Positions 8,211-17,800 of a stretch of 64,000 nt of DNA are shown in pieces. Origin of the DNA: Caloranaerobacter sp050286925 (GTDB taxonomy: Bacteria; Bacillota; Clostridia; Tissierellales; Thermohalobacteraceae). The notes beneath the pieces are model-generated. The model was not told where the DNA came from. It ran no database searches and was given only the letters and a program-made list of their open reading frames with translations. The DNA lies in NCBI RefSeq assembly GCF_050286925.1, contig NZ_JBFWFX010000009.1, forward strand, positions 1-64,000. The letters are read 5' to 3'. The position numbers and the translations under genes are program-made. Each line of letters begins with the position of its first letter. Within the stretch, counting starts at the first letter, position 1.

Positions 8211-9509
8211 TTACTTTTTCAAAATTTTTGCTGACATCATTGCTTTAGCTACTACATCCTTGTTGTGTAATATTTCTATATCAACCTTACAGAAGTTTCT
8301 CCCCATATCTATTATATCTGTAACTATTTCAATTTTATTGTCAACTTGTAAAGGTTTTATAAAGTATACCATAAAACTATCAGTAAATACATCATAATGT
8401 TTCTTCTCTTTAATGGTAATAGAACCTGCCGCTGCCATAATCATAGCCATTGTACCACAACTTGCAGCCCCTAACTGATTTAGCATTAGTGGTATAACTT
8501 CACCTTTAAATCTTAATCCATTGCTCATTATCTCTAAATTAAAATTATCAATAATCATATCTTCTACAGTTTCACCTATATGTGGCTGGCTTTTCATGTA
8601 TCTTAAAGCTCTAATTACATCTTGTCTATTTACAACTCCTATTAATTTTTTACCATTTACTATTGGAATTATCTCTATATTTTCCCAAGTCATTATATGA
8701 GAAACATAAGCAACAGAAGTTGTTCTCGGCAAAGTAATCGGTTCTTTGGTCATTACTTCTTTTAAAAGTACTTTATCTTCGATACCAGTAACATCTTTAG
8801 GAGTTACTATTCCAACTACGTTCATATCTTTATCAACAATTGTAAAACTGCTTAATTTACGTGTGATTACATTTTGTTTCCATTCGCCAATATTTTGATA
8901 TTCAAACATATATGGAGGATTCTTGTCCATTATATTTTCAACTAATAAGATATCTTTCTTTATTTTTCTTTCATATATAGCCTTATTTATTATAGTAGCT
9001 ATTGTAAAGGTATCATAAGCTGTTGTAATTATAGGAAGTTTTTTTATATTCGCTTTTTCTTTTATACGTTCGCTACATCCAAAACCACCAGTTATCAATA
9101 TCGCACAACCTTTATCTAGTGCTTTCTCATAAACTTCTTCTCTATCTCCAACTATAACTAAACTACCAGGCTGTAAATATTTTTCCATTTCCTTTATAGT
9201 CATAGCTCCTATTATAAATTTATTCAACATTTTATGAATTCCTTCATGCCCGCCAAGTATAGAACCTTCTACTATATTAACGACTTCGGCAAATGACAAT
9301 TTCTCAATATTACCTTTTTCAACTTTTTTTATTCTGACAGTTCCTACTCTCGGCATCGTTTTAACAATTTCTCTACTCTCTGCCTCTTTTATAGCTCTAT
9401 AAGCTGTCCCCTCACTAACATCTAATTGCTGTGCAATACTTCTTACAGAAATTTTTGAACCAACTTCTAATTCCTCTATATATTTAATTATTTTTTCATG
9501 TTTAGTCAT
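8211..9509 (-). CDS. HTH-DRTGG-CBS-hotdog regulator (YtoI family)
   Basis: A four-part protein of 432 residues. An N-terminal winged-helix HTH (residues about 1-60, VRSIAQQLDVSEGTAYRAI) is followed by a DRTGG domain (about 75-185), a CBS pair (about 190-310, ending VNRQDVIRAL) and a C-terminal hotdog/thioesterase-like fold. This architecture is that of B. subtilis YtoI. CBS pairs bind adenine nucleotides and DRTGG domains occur in nucleotide- or CoA-related regulators, so it probably senses a small metabolite and binds DNA. The target is unknown. AGGAGTG is 8 bases before the ATG. It is the first gene of the dnaE-pfkA-pyk run. An extended -10 (TGGTATAAT) sits just upstream of the preceding hairpin. 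Confidence 0.85.
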   Translation of the reverse strand: MTKHEKIIKYIEELEVGSKISVRSIAQQLDVSEGTAYRAIKEAESREIVKTMPRVGTVRIKKVEKGNIEKLSFAEVVNIVEGSILGGHEGIHKMLNKFIIGAMTIKEMEKYLQPGSLVIVGDREEVYEKALDKGCAILITGGFGCSERIKEKANIKKLPIITTAYDTFTIATIINKAIYERKIKKDILLVENIMDKNPPYMFEYQNIGEWKQNVITRKLSSFTIVDKDMNVVGIVTPKDVTGIEDKVLLKEVMTKEPITLPRTTSVAYVSHIMTWENIEIIPIVNGKKLIGVVNRQDVIRALRYMKSQPHIGETVEDMIIDNFNLEIMSNGLRFKGEVIPLMLNQLGAASCGTMAMIMAAAGSITIKEKKHYDVFTDSFMVYFIKPLQVDNKIEIVTDIIDMGRNFCKVDIEILHNKDVVAKAMMSAKILKK

Positions 9510-9543
9510 TTAATCAACACTCCTTAAAGGGGCAGAAATTAAA

Positions 9544-9575
9544 TAGAAAAAAAGATAGTGATAAATCACTATCTT
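9544..9575 (-). terminator. Terminator of the HD-GYP gene
   Basis: AAGATAGTGA and TCACTATCTT (9552-9561 and 9566-9575) form a perfect 10-bp stem with a 4-base loop. On the minus strand it is followed by seven Us (the A-run at 9546-9552). It lies 18 bases beyond the HD-GYP stop and 35 bases before the next gene. Confidence 0.85.
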
Positions 9576-9593
9576 AATTATACCAAAAAACTA

Positions 9594-10652
9594 TTACTTT
9601 ATATCATCAACAGTATCTATTATTACTTTTGAATTTTCAAGCATCAAGTCAACATCTACTGGCTTGATTAATCTATCTCCTTTACTGTCATATAAAATTT
9701 TTATAACAGGTCTTGTTGGAAAATCTTTATTAACTTTTATTACAACTCCTTTCTCACCAGTATTTAAAAGTACTCCTTCTCCAATGGAATATAAAGCTAT
9801 ATTGTTAACAAATATTTTTGTAATGTCATAATCAAACTGATGCCCTCTCATCGTTAACAAATACTCAACAGCCTGATAATTTTTTATCCTCTTTTTATAA
9901 ACTCTATCAGAAGTTAAAGCATCATATACATCTGCTATCGATACAATTTTTGCAAATTCGTGTATCTCATCTCCTTTTATACTTAGAGGATATCCATGTC
10001 CGTCAATTCTTTCATGATGATATAAAGCTATAAGTCTACTCGTTTCACTTATGTCTTTTATAGTTTTAAGTATGTCATAACCATAGATTGTATGTTTTTT
10101 AATTTCAAGAAACTCCTGTTTTGTAAGTTTGCCTGGCTTATTTAATATGCTATCAGGCACTCTAACTTTTCCTATGTCATGAAGCATTGCACCAACGCCT
10201 AATTCTTTTAGCTTTTCTTTTGTATACCCTAAACATGCACCAGTAATAATTGACAAAACAGATACATTAATAGAATGTCCAAAAGTATATTCATCTACTG
10301 TTCTAATTTCTTCTAACCTTATAAGAAGTTCATCTTTAGAAAGTATTTCTTCTATAATCTGGTTCACTATAATAAGAATCTCATCGATATGTACTTCACT
10401 TGAAACGTTCAATTCATTCATTACGTTCTTTATTAGCTTTTTTGCTTTATCTCTAGTATCTTTTTTTATTATATCCTGAGTATATTCATCATCATAGACG
10501 TATATTCGTTTTATGTCTAGTTCCTTTAGCTTTTGTATATACGAATCTTTAAGTACTATTCCTTCACTCAGCAAAACGCTGCCATTCGATTTATAGACAG
10601 GCTTTGCTACTTTCATCCCTTGTGTCAAATCCTCAATTGCTATTAATTTCAT
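9594..10652 (-). CDS. HD-GYP domain protein, probable cyclic-di-GMP phosphodiesterase
   Basis: 352 residues. An N-terminal segment of about 120 residues (start MKLIAIEDL) precedes an HD-GYP domain with all diagnostic residues: HSINVS, the HDIGK metal dyad, the downstream HTIYGYDIL and HHERIDGHGYP (the GYP motif), and SIADVYDALTSDR. HD-GYP enzymes hydrolyse c-di-GMP to GMP or pGpG. A short beta-rich tail (GEKGVVIKVN) follows, as in many clostridial members. The RBS is weak. A sigma-A-like promoter lies at 10688-10716. The gene is monocistronic with its own terminator. Confidence 0.88.
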   Translation of the reverse strand: MKLIAIEDLTQGMKVAKPVYKSNGSVLLSEGIVLKDSYIQKLKELDIKRIYVYDDEYTQDIIKKDTRDKAKKLIKNVMNELNVSSEVHIDEILIIVNQIIEEILSKDELLIRLEEIRTVDEYTFGHSINVSVLSIITGACLGYTKEKLKELGVGAMLHDIGKVRVPDSILNKPGKLTKQEFLEIKKHTIYGYDILKTIKDISETSRLIALYHHERIDGHGYPLSIKGDEIHEFAKIVSIADVYDALTSDRVYKKRIKNYQAVEYLLTMRGHQFDYDITKIFVNNIALYSIGEGVLLNTGEKGVVIKVNKDFPTRPVIKILYDSKGDRLIKPVDVDLMLENSKVIIDTVDDIK

Positions 10653-10687
10653 ATTTACCCAACCTTTTCATAATAATCGTTAATAAT

Positions 10688-10716
10688 ATTATAAACTAAA
10701 TTTTCTTAATTGTCCA
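10688..10716 (-). promoter_or_regulatory. Probable sigma-A promoter for the HD-GYP gene
   Basis: On the minus strand TGGACA (10711-10716) and TATAAT (10688-10693) are 17 bases apart, about 35 bases before the start codon. Confidence 0.6.
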
Positions 10717-10861
10717 AATTGTATCAAAAAAACATTTAATTTATACATAAAAATAGTACTATATTATCACTAAATAAATTCATATAGTAATTAAGTTTTA
10801 ATTATAGCTTAAAAATGATAATTGCTATCCAATAGCTCAAATTAAACATATGATAAGTAAT

Positions 10862-10889
10862 AAAAAAAGAGTAGGTACAACCTACTCTT
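10862..10889 (-). terminator. Terminator of the whiA-HPr transcript
   Basis: A 10-bp stem (10867-10876 with 10880-10889) with a 3-base loop includes the HPr stop codon. On the minus strand it runs into seven Us. Confidence 0.85.
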
Positions 10890-11148
10890 CATCTAACTTA
10901 TTTTCTAATAAGTCTACTAAAGCCTCCACAGCTTCTTTTTCATCTTCACCTCTAGCTATTATAGTAATCTCATTACCTTGGGATACTCCCAAAGCCATGA
11001 TTCCCATTATACTCTTTGCATTAACTTCTTTGTCATCTTTTTTTACAGTAATTTCACTTAAAAATTTCCCAGCTGTTTGTACGAATAGTGCTGCTGGTCT
11101 AGCATGTAATCCTGCTTTATTTTTTACTGTAATTGTCCTCTTTTCCAT
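10882..11148 (-). CDS. ptsH: Phosphocarrier protein HPr
   Basis: 88-residue phosphocarrier. His15 (AGLHARPAA) accepts phosphate from enzyme I in the PTS. Ser46 (AKSIMGIM) is the site phosphorylated by HprK, whose gene is in this window at 31149. Having His15 makes it HPr and not Crh. No enzyme I or PTS permease is nearby. GGGGGG lies just upstream of the ATG. The start overlaps the end of whiA by 32 bases, so the two are translationally linked. This placement, rather than beside ptsI, follows the whiA-crh/HPr arrangement of Firmicutes. Confidence 0.95.
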   Translation of the reverse strand: MEKRTITVKNKAGLHARPAALFVQTAGKFLSEITVKKDDKEVNAKSIMGIMALGVSQGNEITIIARGEDEKEAVEALVDLLENKLDEE

Positions 11149-12109
11149 CTAATTCCCCCCTCTCTTTTTTTAATTCTTCTGCTATTTGTTCTATTTTTCT
11201 TAGTCTATGGTTTACACCAGATTTACCTATAGGAGGATCTAACATTTGTCCTAGTTCTTTAAGGCTTGCTTCTCTGTTAATCAGTCTTAATCTTGCAATA
11301 TCTACCAAGTTTTCTGGCAATTTATCAATGCCAATAGTTCTATCTATGTATTCTATATTTTTTATCTGCCTCAATGCTGCATTAATGGTCTTGCTTAAAT
11401 TGGCAGTTTCACAATTTACTATTCTATTTATATTATTCCTAACGTCTTTAAGTATTCTAATATTCTCTAACTTTAATAACGCAGTATGAGCACCTATTAT
11501 GTTAAGCAAATCAACTATTTGCTCTCCCTCTTTTATATATACCACAAAATTATCTTTTCTAATTACAATTTTTGAATTTAAACCAAAAGAATTTATTAAT
11601 TTACATAAATCTTCACTATGTTTAATACTGTTAGTAACAAATTCTAGATGATATGTTTTTTCAGGGTCGCTTAAAGAACCTCCTCCTAAAAAAGCACCTC
11701 GGATGTATGCTCTTTTGCAACATCTGTTTTTTACTAGTTTATCTGGTATACCATAATTTATTTCAAAGTGATTATTACTATCCCTTGTAAAAATACCTGT
11801 ATCCTCCAATATTCGCTTTGCTTCATCTACATTATTTACAATCATCAAATAACTATTATTTTTCTTTAACTGCCTATTTTTCCTAACCATAACCTCACAT
11901 TGAACATTATACAATTTTTTTAATAAAGTAAAGATTCTTCTAGCTATAGCTGCGTTCTCTGTTGAAAATTTAATATTTACCTTTCCCAAACCTATTATTT
12001 GTATAGAACCACTCATACGTATTAAAGCTGCCAGCTCTGATATAAGACAGCACTCATTATCTATTTCTAATCTGGATAATTCATTTTTAGTTTTAGACGA
12101 GAATGACAT
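11117..12109 (-). CDS. whiA: DNA-binding protein WhiA
   Basis: 330 residues, the usual length. It has an N-terminal degenerate LAGLIDADG homing-endonuclease-like fold (KTKNELSRL, CCKRAYIRGAFLGGGSLSDP) and a C-terminal HTH with KELGQMLDPPIGKSGVNHR. WhiA is a conserved Gram-positive protein affecting cell division and chromosome segregation; in actinomycetes it is a sporulation regulator. GGAG precedes the ATG. It follows the Nudix gene by 30 bases and overlaps HPr by 32 bases. In most Firmicutes it sits directly after yvcK, but here the two are about 12 kb apart. Confidence 0.95.
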   Translation of the reverse strand: MSFSSKTKNELSRLEIDNECCLISELAALIRMSGSIQIIGLGKVNIKFSTENAAIARRIFTLLKKLYNVQCEVMVRKNRQLKKNNSYLMIVNNVDEAKRILEDTGIFTRDSNNHFEINYGIPDKLVKNRCCKRAYIRGAFLGGGSLSDPEKTYHLEFVTNSIKHSEDLCKLINSFGLNSKIVIRKDNFVVYIKEGEQIVDLLNIIGAHTALLKLENIRILKDVRNNINRIVNCETANLSKTINAALRQIKNIEYIDRTIGIDKLPENLVDIARLRLINREASLKELGQMLDPPIGKSGVNHRLRKIEQIAEELKKERGELDGKEDNYSKK

Positions 12110-12139
12110 TTTACATCTACTCCTATAAATTAATCAATA

Positions 12140-12544
12140 TTACATTTCCTTTATCGCTTTAACAATAATCTTCCTCTCATCATCATACTTAGCAAGTTCT
12201 GTAGCTCTATTTATATGAACAAATCTTGCATCTATGAATCCTTCTTTTTTTAAAGGTATACACTCCATATTTTTTGCGGCCATCAAAAACCAATGCACAG
12301 TTTTATTGACTATTTCTTCTTTTTCGCCTATATGCCTAAATGTATAATTTATTTTACCTAAGTACTTTATTATTTCTGCTTTAACACCACCTTCTTCAAA
12401 CACTTCTCTAGCCGCTGCTTCTTTAAGTTTTTCATTATCTTCTACTTTCCCTTTAGGTAATACCCAATCGCCATTATATTTTCGAAGCAACAGGATAGCA
12501 TTACCAAAATAAACTACCCCGCCTGCACTAATCTCTTCTCTCAT
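12140..12544 (-). CDS. Nudix hydrolase
   Basis: 134 residues. The Nudix box is complete: GKVEDNEKLKEAAAREVFEE followed by GGV (GX5EX7REUXEEXGU), near residues 38-60. It begins REEISAGGVVYF, similar to diadenosine-polyphosphate and NDP-linked hydrolases that sit near rapZ-yvcK-whiA in other Firmicutes. The substrate cannot be read from sequence. AGGAGAG is upstream of the ATG. It is the first gene of the Nudix-whiA-HPr unit. Confidence 0.88.
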   Translation of the reverse strand: MREEISAGGVVYFGNAILLLRKYNGDWVLPKGKVEDNEKLKEAAAREVFEEGGVKAEIIKYLGKINYTFRHIGEKEEIVNKTVHWFLMAAKNMECIPLKKEGFIDARFVHINRATELAKYDDERKIIVKAIKEM

Positions 12545-12993
12545 CTATGCCACTCTCCTAGCAAAAACAGAAGATAAAATAATATTTAATATTATTATAA
12601 CACATAATATAATCCTTTCAATTATACTTTTAATAAAGTATCCTAGTTATTAGCCTTTCGTCTTTCGTTATTCGTATATTTTAAAATGAAATAAATATGA
12701 CAAGTGAAATACTAAAGCTACTTATTGGAAGAGGAGAACTTCTCAGAAAGAAGATATTGTTTATAAATACTTTAAAACAAGAATATGAAGTTATTAGTTT
12801 ATAGAAATTCTATCAGTCCTAAGAAAATTTTTAGGCTCTTTATCCTATTTAAATAGGATAAAGAGCCATTTTTTGAAAAAATTAAAATCCACTTCCTCAG
12901 TAGTTACATGATAAACAAAGTAACGCTTTAGTTCATGATTTTTTAATATTGTCCTAGCAATATGCTAGCTACTATATTCTTATTCAGAAATTT
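12545..12993. other. 449-base gene-poor junction with a 35-codon frame and a strong terminator
   Basis: This lies between the conserved whiA block and the accessory block. An ATTCG-rich repeat (TTTCGTCTTTCGTTATTCG, about 12653-12679) belongs to a family seen elsewhere in the window. A small plus-strand frame at 12697-12804 starts TSEILKLLIGRGELLRKK but has no RBS. It ends 30 bases before a perfect-palindrome terminator, which suggests the tail of a deleted gene. No complete gene is visible. Confidence 0.5.
12834..12873. terminator. Perfect 17-bp inverted repeat terminator
   Basis: GGCTCTTTATCCTATTT (12834-12850) is followed at once by its exact complement (12851-12867) and then ATTTTTT on the plus strand. 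The other side is also U-rich, so it may work both ways. The nearest plus-strand frame upstream is only 35 codons. Confidence 0.85.
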
Positions 12994-14043
12994 CTATATT
13001 AAATCAATATATTCTTTTAATGAATATCTTATATGACCATCTCTTCCTTTAGTAGTATCAGCACAAATTAGAGAATTTAAAATAGCTTCTTCAGTAGCTT
13101 CTGCTACAGCTCTAAACACTACATCTATTTTATTTTCATTAAACATTTTTATATTAATCATAGTCTCTTTTTCATAATGATTAACTCTATTCGATGTAGT
13201 AAAGCCAATTACTATCTCTCCACTTCCATTCCCCATATATGACCCGGTTCTGCTAAGACCTATAACTGCTCTTCTTGAAATCCTTTTAAGCTGTCTCGAA
13301 GTCATCGGTATATCTGTCGCTAATATAATTATTATAGAACCTTTATCACTTTCATTATGTTTAACTTTATCTCTTTCACTAATCATCTTACCAACTCTAA
13401 CACCATTTACAATTAAATTTTCTTTTTTGCCAAAGTTAGATAAAACAAGTATCCCAACTGTATATATTTCACTATTCAATTCAATTTGCCTAGAAGCTGA
13501 ACCTATTCCTCCTTTTAACCCATAACATGACATCCCAGTTCCAGCTCCTACAGCACCTTCTTCAAACTCAACATCTGCATTCTGTATAGCTTCAAATACA
13601 TGTTCTTTCTTTACGTGTCTTCCTCTAATATCATTGAGATATCCATCATTACACTCACAAACTACAGGATTTACTGTTCCTGTTGTAACCCCTATATCTT
13701 CATTTTCTTTTAGCATATATTCAATTAAAGCATCACTTGCCAAACCAACACTAAGAGTATTTGTTAAAATTATAGGAGTTTCAATAGTTCCAAGCTCTTC
13801 AATCTGAATAGTACCTGTAGTTTTGCCAAATCCGTTTATTACATGACTTGCTGCAATCACTTTATCTTTAAATATATTCCCCTCATGTGGCAAAATTGCC
13901 GTAACACCAGTTTTTACAGAACCATTATCTAAAGTAACATGTCCTACTTTTACACCTTTCACATCTGTTATAGCATTTTTTTCCCCCGGATTTAATTCTC
14001 CTATAATAATCCCATAGTCCCTTATTCTCTTCTGTCCTTTCAC
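12994..14043 (-). CDS. P1/S58 family N-terminal-nucleophile peptidase (DmpA-like)
   Basis: 349 residues. It starts at GTG 14043 with GGGGAGTGAGGG just upstream. It begins RIRDYGIIIGELNPG, and carries HVINGFGKTTG, TNTLSVG and GAVGAGTGMSCYGLKGGIGS. These precede KGSIIIILATDIP, where Gly235-Ser236 should be the autocatalytic cleavage site giving alpha and beta chains with Ser as the nucleophile. Family members are L-aminopeptidase/D-Ala-esterase/amidase (DmpA) or beta-peptidyl aminopeptidases. Six bases separate it from the racemase upstream, so the two are cotranscribed. The pairing suggests D-amino-acid or unusual-peptide metabolism. The exact substrate is unknown. Confidence 0.88.
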   Translation of the reverse strand: MKGQKRIRDYGIIIGELNPGEKNAITDVKGVKVGHVTLDNGSVKTGVTAILPHEGNIFKDKVIAASHVINGFGKTTGTIQIEELGTIETPIILTNTLSVGLASDALIEYMLKENEDIGVTTGTVNPVVCECNDGYLNDIRGRHVKKEHVFEAIQNADVEFEEGAVGAGTGMSCYGLKGGIGSASRQIELNSEIYTVGILVLSNFGKKENLIVNGVRVGKMISERDKVKHNESDKGSIIIILATDIPMTSRQLKRISRRAVIGLSRTGSYMGNGSGEIVIGFTTSNRVNHYEKETMINIKMFNENKIDVVFRAVAEATEEAILNSLICADTTKGRDGHIRYSLKEYIDLI

Positions 14044-14049
14044 ATACCC

Positions 14050-14754
14050 TCACTCCCCTTTTACTTTTTTACCTGCAAAACCTATAGCCTTTTTAGCAAG
14101 TATTTCTACTGGATCAACAAAATTTCCTTCCATATTAAACATTTCATATGCAACAGAAAGTTCTGTACAACCTAATATAAAAATATTAACCCCCTTTTCC
14201 TTTAATTCATCTATAACATTATAATATCCTTCTAAACTGATATTGGCCTTACCCTTCTTTATATCATAAATCAAATCAGTTACATGTTTCTGTTTATCTT
14301 TGGTTGGTTTTATTACATCTATCCCATACTTATTTAGAACATTGTTATACACACCAGTTTTACAGGTTCCTTCTGTCGCTAAAAGCCCTACTTTCCTTTC
14401 AAGAGGATATTCCTTAGTAATATATTTTGCCGTCTCTTCTATCATATTAAGAAAAGGTATGCTAATATGTTCAACTATCTTATCATAAAAGTAATGGGCA
14501 GTATTGCAAGGCATAATTAAATAATCTGCTCCCATTGATTCGAGTTTTCGAGCTGACTCTATCAGATAATCAGTAGGATCTTCACCAGAGCCTATAAGAT
14601 AATCAGTTCTATCAGGTATAGATGTATTATTATAAATTAATATATTTAAATGGTCCTGATCACATCTAGCATCAGTAAGTAAAACAATTTTCTTAAATAG
14701 ATTTACTGTAGCTAATGGCCCCATTCCACCTATAATTCCTAATGTCTTCCCCAA
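14050..14754 (-). CDS. Aspartate/glutamate racemase family protein
   Basis: Cofactor-independent two-cysteine racemase, about 234 residues from TTG 14754 (GGGGGAG 6 bases upstream). An in-frame TTG at 14787 is possible, but the SD would then lie inside the gene. KTLGIIGGMGPLAT opens the first lobe. The catalytic cysteines are in MPCNTAH (Cys83) and LGCTEL (Cys196). This resembles aspartate racemase (RacX/YgeA-like) more than MurI. It interconverts L- and D-amino acids, most often Asp. It lies 112 bases after pyc with no terminator between, and 6 bases before the S58 peptidase. Confidence 0.88.
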   Translation of the reverse strand: MGKTLGIIGGMGPLATVNLFKKIVLLTDARCDQDHLNILIYNNTSIPDRTDYLIGSGEDPTDYLIESARKLESMGADYLIMPCNTAHYFYDKIVEHISIPFLNMIEETAKYITKEYPLERKVGLLATEGTCKTGVYNNVLNKYGIDVIKPTKDKQKHVTDLIYDIKKGKANISLEGYYNVIDELKEKGVNIFILGCTELSVAYEMFNMEGNFVDPVEILAKKAIGFAGKKVKGE

Positions 14755-14866
14755 AATTTTCTCCCCCTTGCATACAATTTTTAACAATTATATTTCATCT
14801 ACATTCTATATATTACCTAGAAAATCCTTTTGAATATTATTGCTTTTTAATGTTCTTCTCTTAATT

Positions 14867-17800
14867 CTATTTCAACTTAATCAATAGCTCCCCGGATTTG
14901 ACCTGCTGTCCTTTTTTTACAGTTACTAATTCTACTATCCCAGATGCAGGAGATTTAATATTTGTTTCCATCTTCATAGCCTCTATTACTACCAAAGTTT
15001 GATTTTCTTTAACTTCATCTCCCTCATTTACAAGCACCTCTACTACCGTTCCCGGAATGCTAGCTCCTACCTCTAGTTTATTTGAAGGATCTGCCATTTT
15101 AGTAAAATTAGTTTGGCTTCTAACATTGCTAGCCTTATCATGTATCTTTATTTCTCTCCTGTTACCATTTACCTCAAATACAACAGTTCTATTTCCTTCA
15201 TTATCCAGTCTACCTATCTCCAAAAGCTTTATAACTAAAACTTTACCTTCAGCAATCTCTATTTCACAGGTTTCACCCTCATATAATCCATGGAAAAATA
15301 CATCACTTCCCATTCGGCTTAAGTCCCCAAATTCATCAATATATTTTAGATAATCTTCAAATACCTTAGGATACAGTGCATAGCTTAATAAATCTTTTTT
15401 AGTAGGTTCTATATTAAATTTTTCTTTTAAATATTTCTCTATTTTATCAAAATCCTCAGGCTCTAATAATTCACCAGGCCTACAAGTAATAGGCTCTTCG
15501 CCTTTTAAAACCAATTGTTGAAGTTTTTTAGGAAAACCACCCATTGGTTGCCCCATCATTCCCTTAAAATAAGCTACTACTGAATCAGGGAACGCCATAT
15601 CTTTAGCTTTTTCATATATATTTTCAGGAGTTAGGTCATTTTTTACCATAAATATTGCCATATCTCCTACCACTTTAGAAGATGGAGTAACCTTTATAAT
15701 ATCTCCTAACATTTCATTTACTTTTTTATACATTTCCTTAACTTCGCTAAACCTATGGCCTAATCCAAAACTTTCTACTTGAGGTTTTAAATTTGAATAC
15801 TGACCTCCAGGTATTTCATACTTATAAATTTCTGTTGTACCTGATTTTAAGTCTGATTCAAATTGACTATAAACAGGCCTTACTGCACTCCAATAATCAG
15901 AGATTTTCTGAATATCATCGAGATTTATTCCCGTGTCTCTATAAGTATTTTCTAAAGCTGCCACTATAGAATTTAAAGCCGGCTGACTCGTTAATCCTGA
16001 CATACTGTTAAAAGCAGTGTCTACAATGTCCACTCCAGCTTCTGCTGCCATTAAAACTGTTGCAACTCCATTTCCGCTAGTATCATGGGTATGAAGATGT
16101 ATTGGTATTGATATTTCCTCTTTTAGTGCTTTAATAAGCTTAAAAGCAGCATAAGGTTTTAATAAAGCTGACATGTCTTTTATACCAAGTATATGAGCCC
16201 CCATCTTTTCAATCTCTTTGGCCATATTCACATAATACTCTAAAGTATATTTATCCCTGCTATCATCTAGGATGTCTCCAGTATAACATATACAAACTTC
16301 CGCTATCTTTCCACTCTTTAACACTTCATCTACGGCTATTTCCATTCCCTTTAACCAGTTTAATGAATCAAATATTCTAAACACATCTATTCCACTAGCT
16401 GCAGATTCTTTTATAAATTCCCTTATAACATTATCTGGATAGTTTTTATATCCTACCCCATTAGCCCCCCTTAGTAACATTTGGAATAAAATATTAGGTA
16501 TCCTCTTTCTCAATTCTTCTAATCTAGTCCATGGAGATTCCTTTAAAAATCTATAGGCAACATCAAAAGTAGCTCCTCCCCACATTTCCAGGGAAAATAA
16601 ATCCTTAGCCAAAACAGAAGTAGCCTTTGCAATTTCGAGCATATCTTTAGTTCTCATCCTTGTAGCCATTAGTGATTGATGAGCATCTCTCATGGTAGTA
16701 TCTGTTAATAATAGTTTTTGCTGTTCTTTGATCCATTTTACAACTCCTTCAGATCCTTTTTCATCTAATAGTTGCTTAGTACCACTTAAATGTGGTGGTA
16801 TTTTTACCTTAGGTACTATCGGTACATCAAACTCCCTTTTATTTCCTTTAATTTCATTTACTACTTTTTCACCAATAAACTTAAGAACTCTGAGTTCTTC
16901 ATCAGCCTTTGGAGCTATATCAAATAATTCCGGATTGTCAGCAACAAAATTAGTATCACACTCACCTTTTAAGAAAGTCTCATGATTTAATACATTTATT
17001 AAAAAGGCTGCATTAGTTTTAACTCCACTGATTTTAAGTTCTTTTATGGAACGAATAGCCTTTCTTACAGCATCCTCAAAAGTTCTAGACCAAGAAGTAG
17101 TTTTCACTAAAAGACTATCGTAATAAGGACTTATAATTGAACCCGTAAAGCCATTTCCTCCATCAAGTCTTATACCAAATCCTGAACCTGTTCTATATAC
17201 ATCAATTCTACCTGTATCTGGAGCAAAGTTATTTGAAGGGTCTTCAGTTGTTATCCTGCATTGGATGGAATATCCTCTAATATCTACATCACTCTGAGAA
17301 TAAATACCTATTTCTGGTGAATTCAATGGATATCCTTCAGCTATCAGAATTTGACTTTGAACAATATCTATACCTGTAACCATTTCTGTTACAGTATGCT
17401 CAACTTGAATCCTCGGATTCATTTCTATAAAATAATGATTTCCATACATGTCTACCAGAAATTCTACTGTTCCAGCACTCCTGTAATTCACTGCTCTAGC
17501 TATTTTTAAAGCATCATTACAGATAGCCTCCCTTTTTTCTTTTGGAAGAGAAAAAGCAGGAGTAAATTCAATAAGTTTCTGGTGTCTCCTCTGTATAGAG
17601 CAATCTCTTTCATATAAATGCACAATATTTCCATATTTGTCCCCTAGAATCTGTACTTCAATATGTTTAGGCTTTTCGATGTATTTTTCGATAAATATAT
17701 CATCTATTCCAAAGGCTTTTTTAGCCTCATTTTTTGCACTATGAAACTCTTTTATTAAATCTTCTTCATTTCTTACTATCCTCATACCTCTTCCACCGCC

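Noticed and set aside
14755..14866. Terminator or separate promoter between pyc and the racemase
   Set aside because: A TATAAT occurs in the minus strand but without a -35 at proper spacing, and there is no stem with a U-run.
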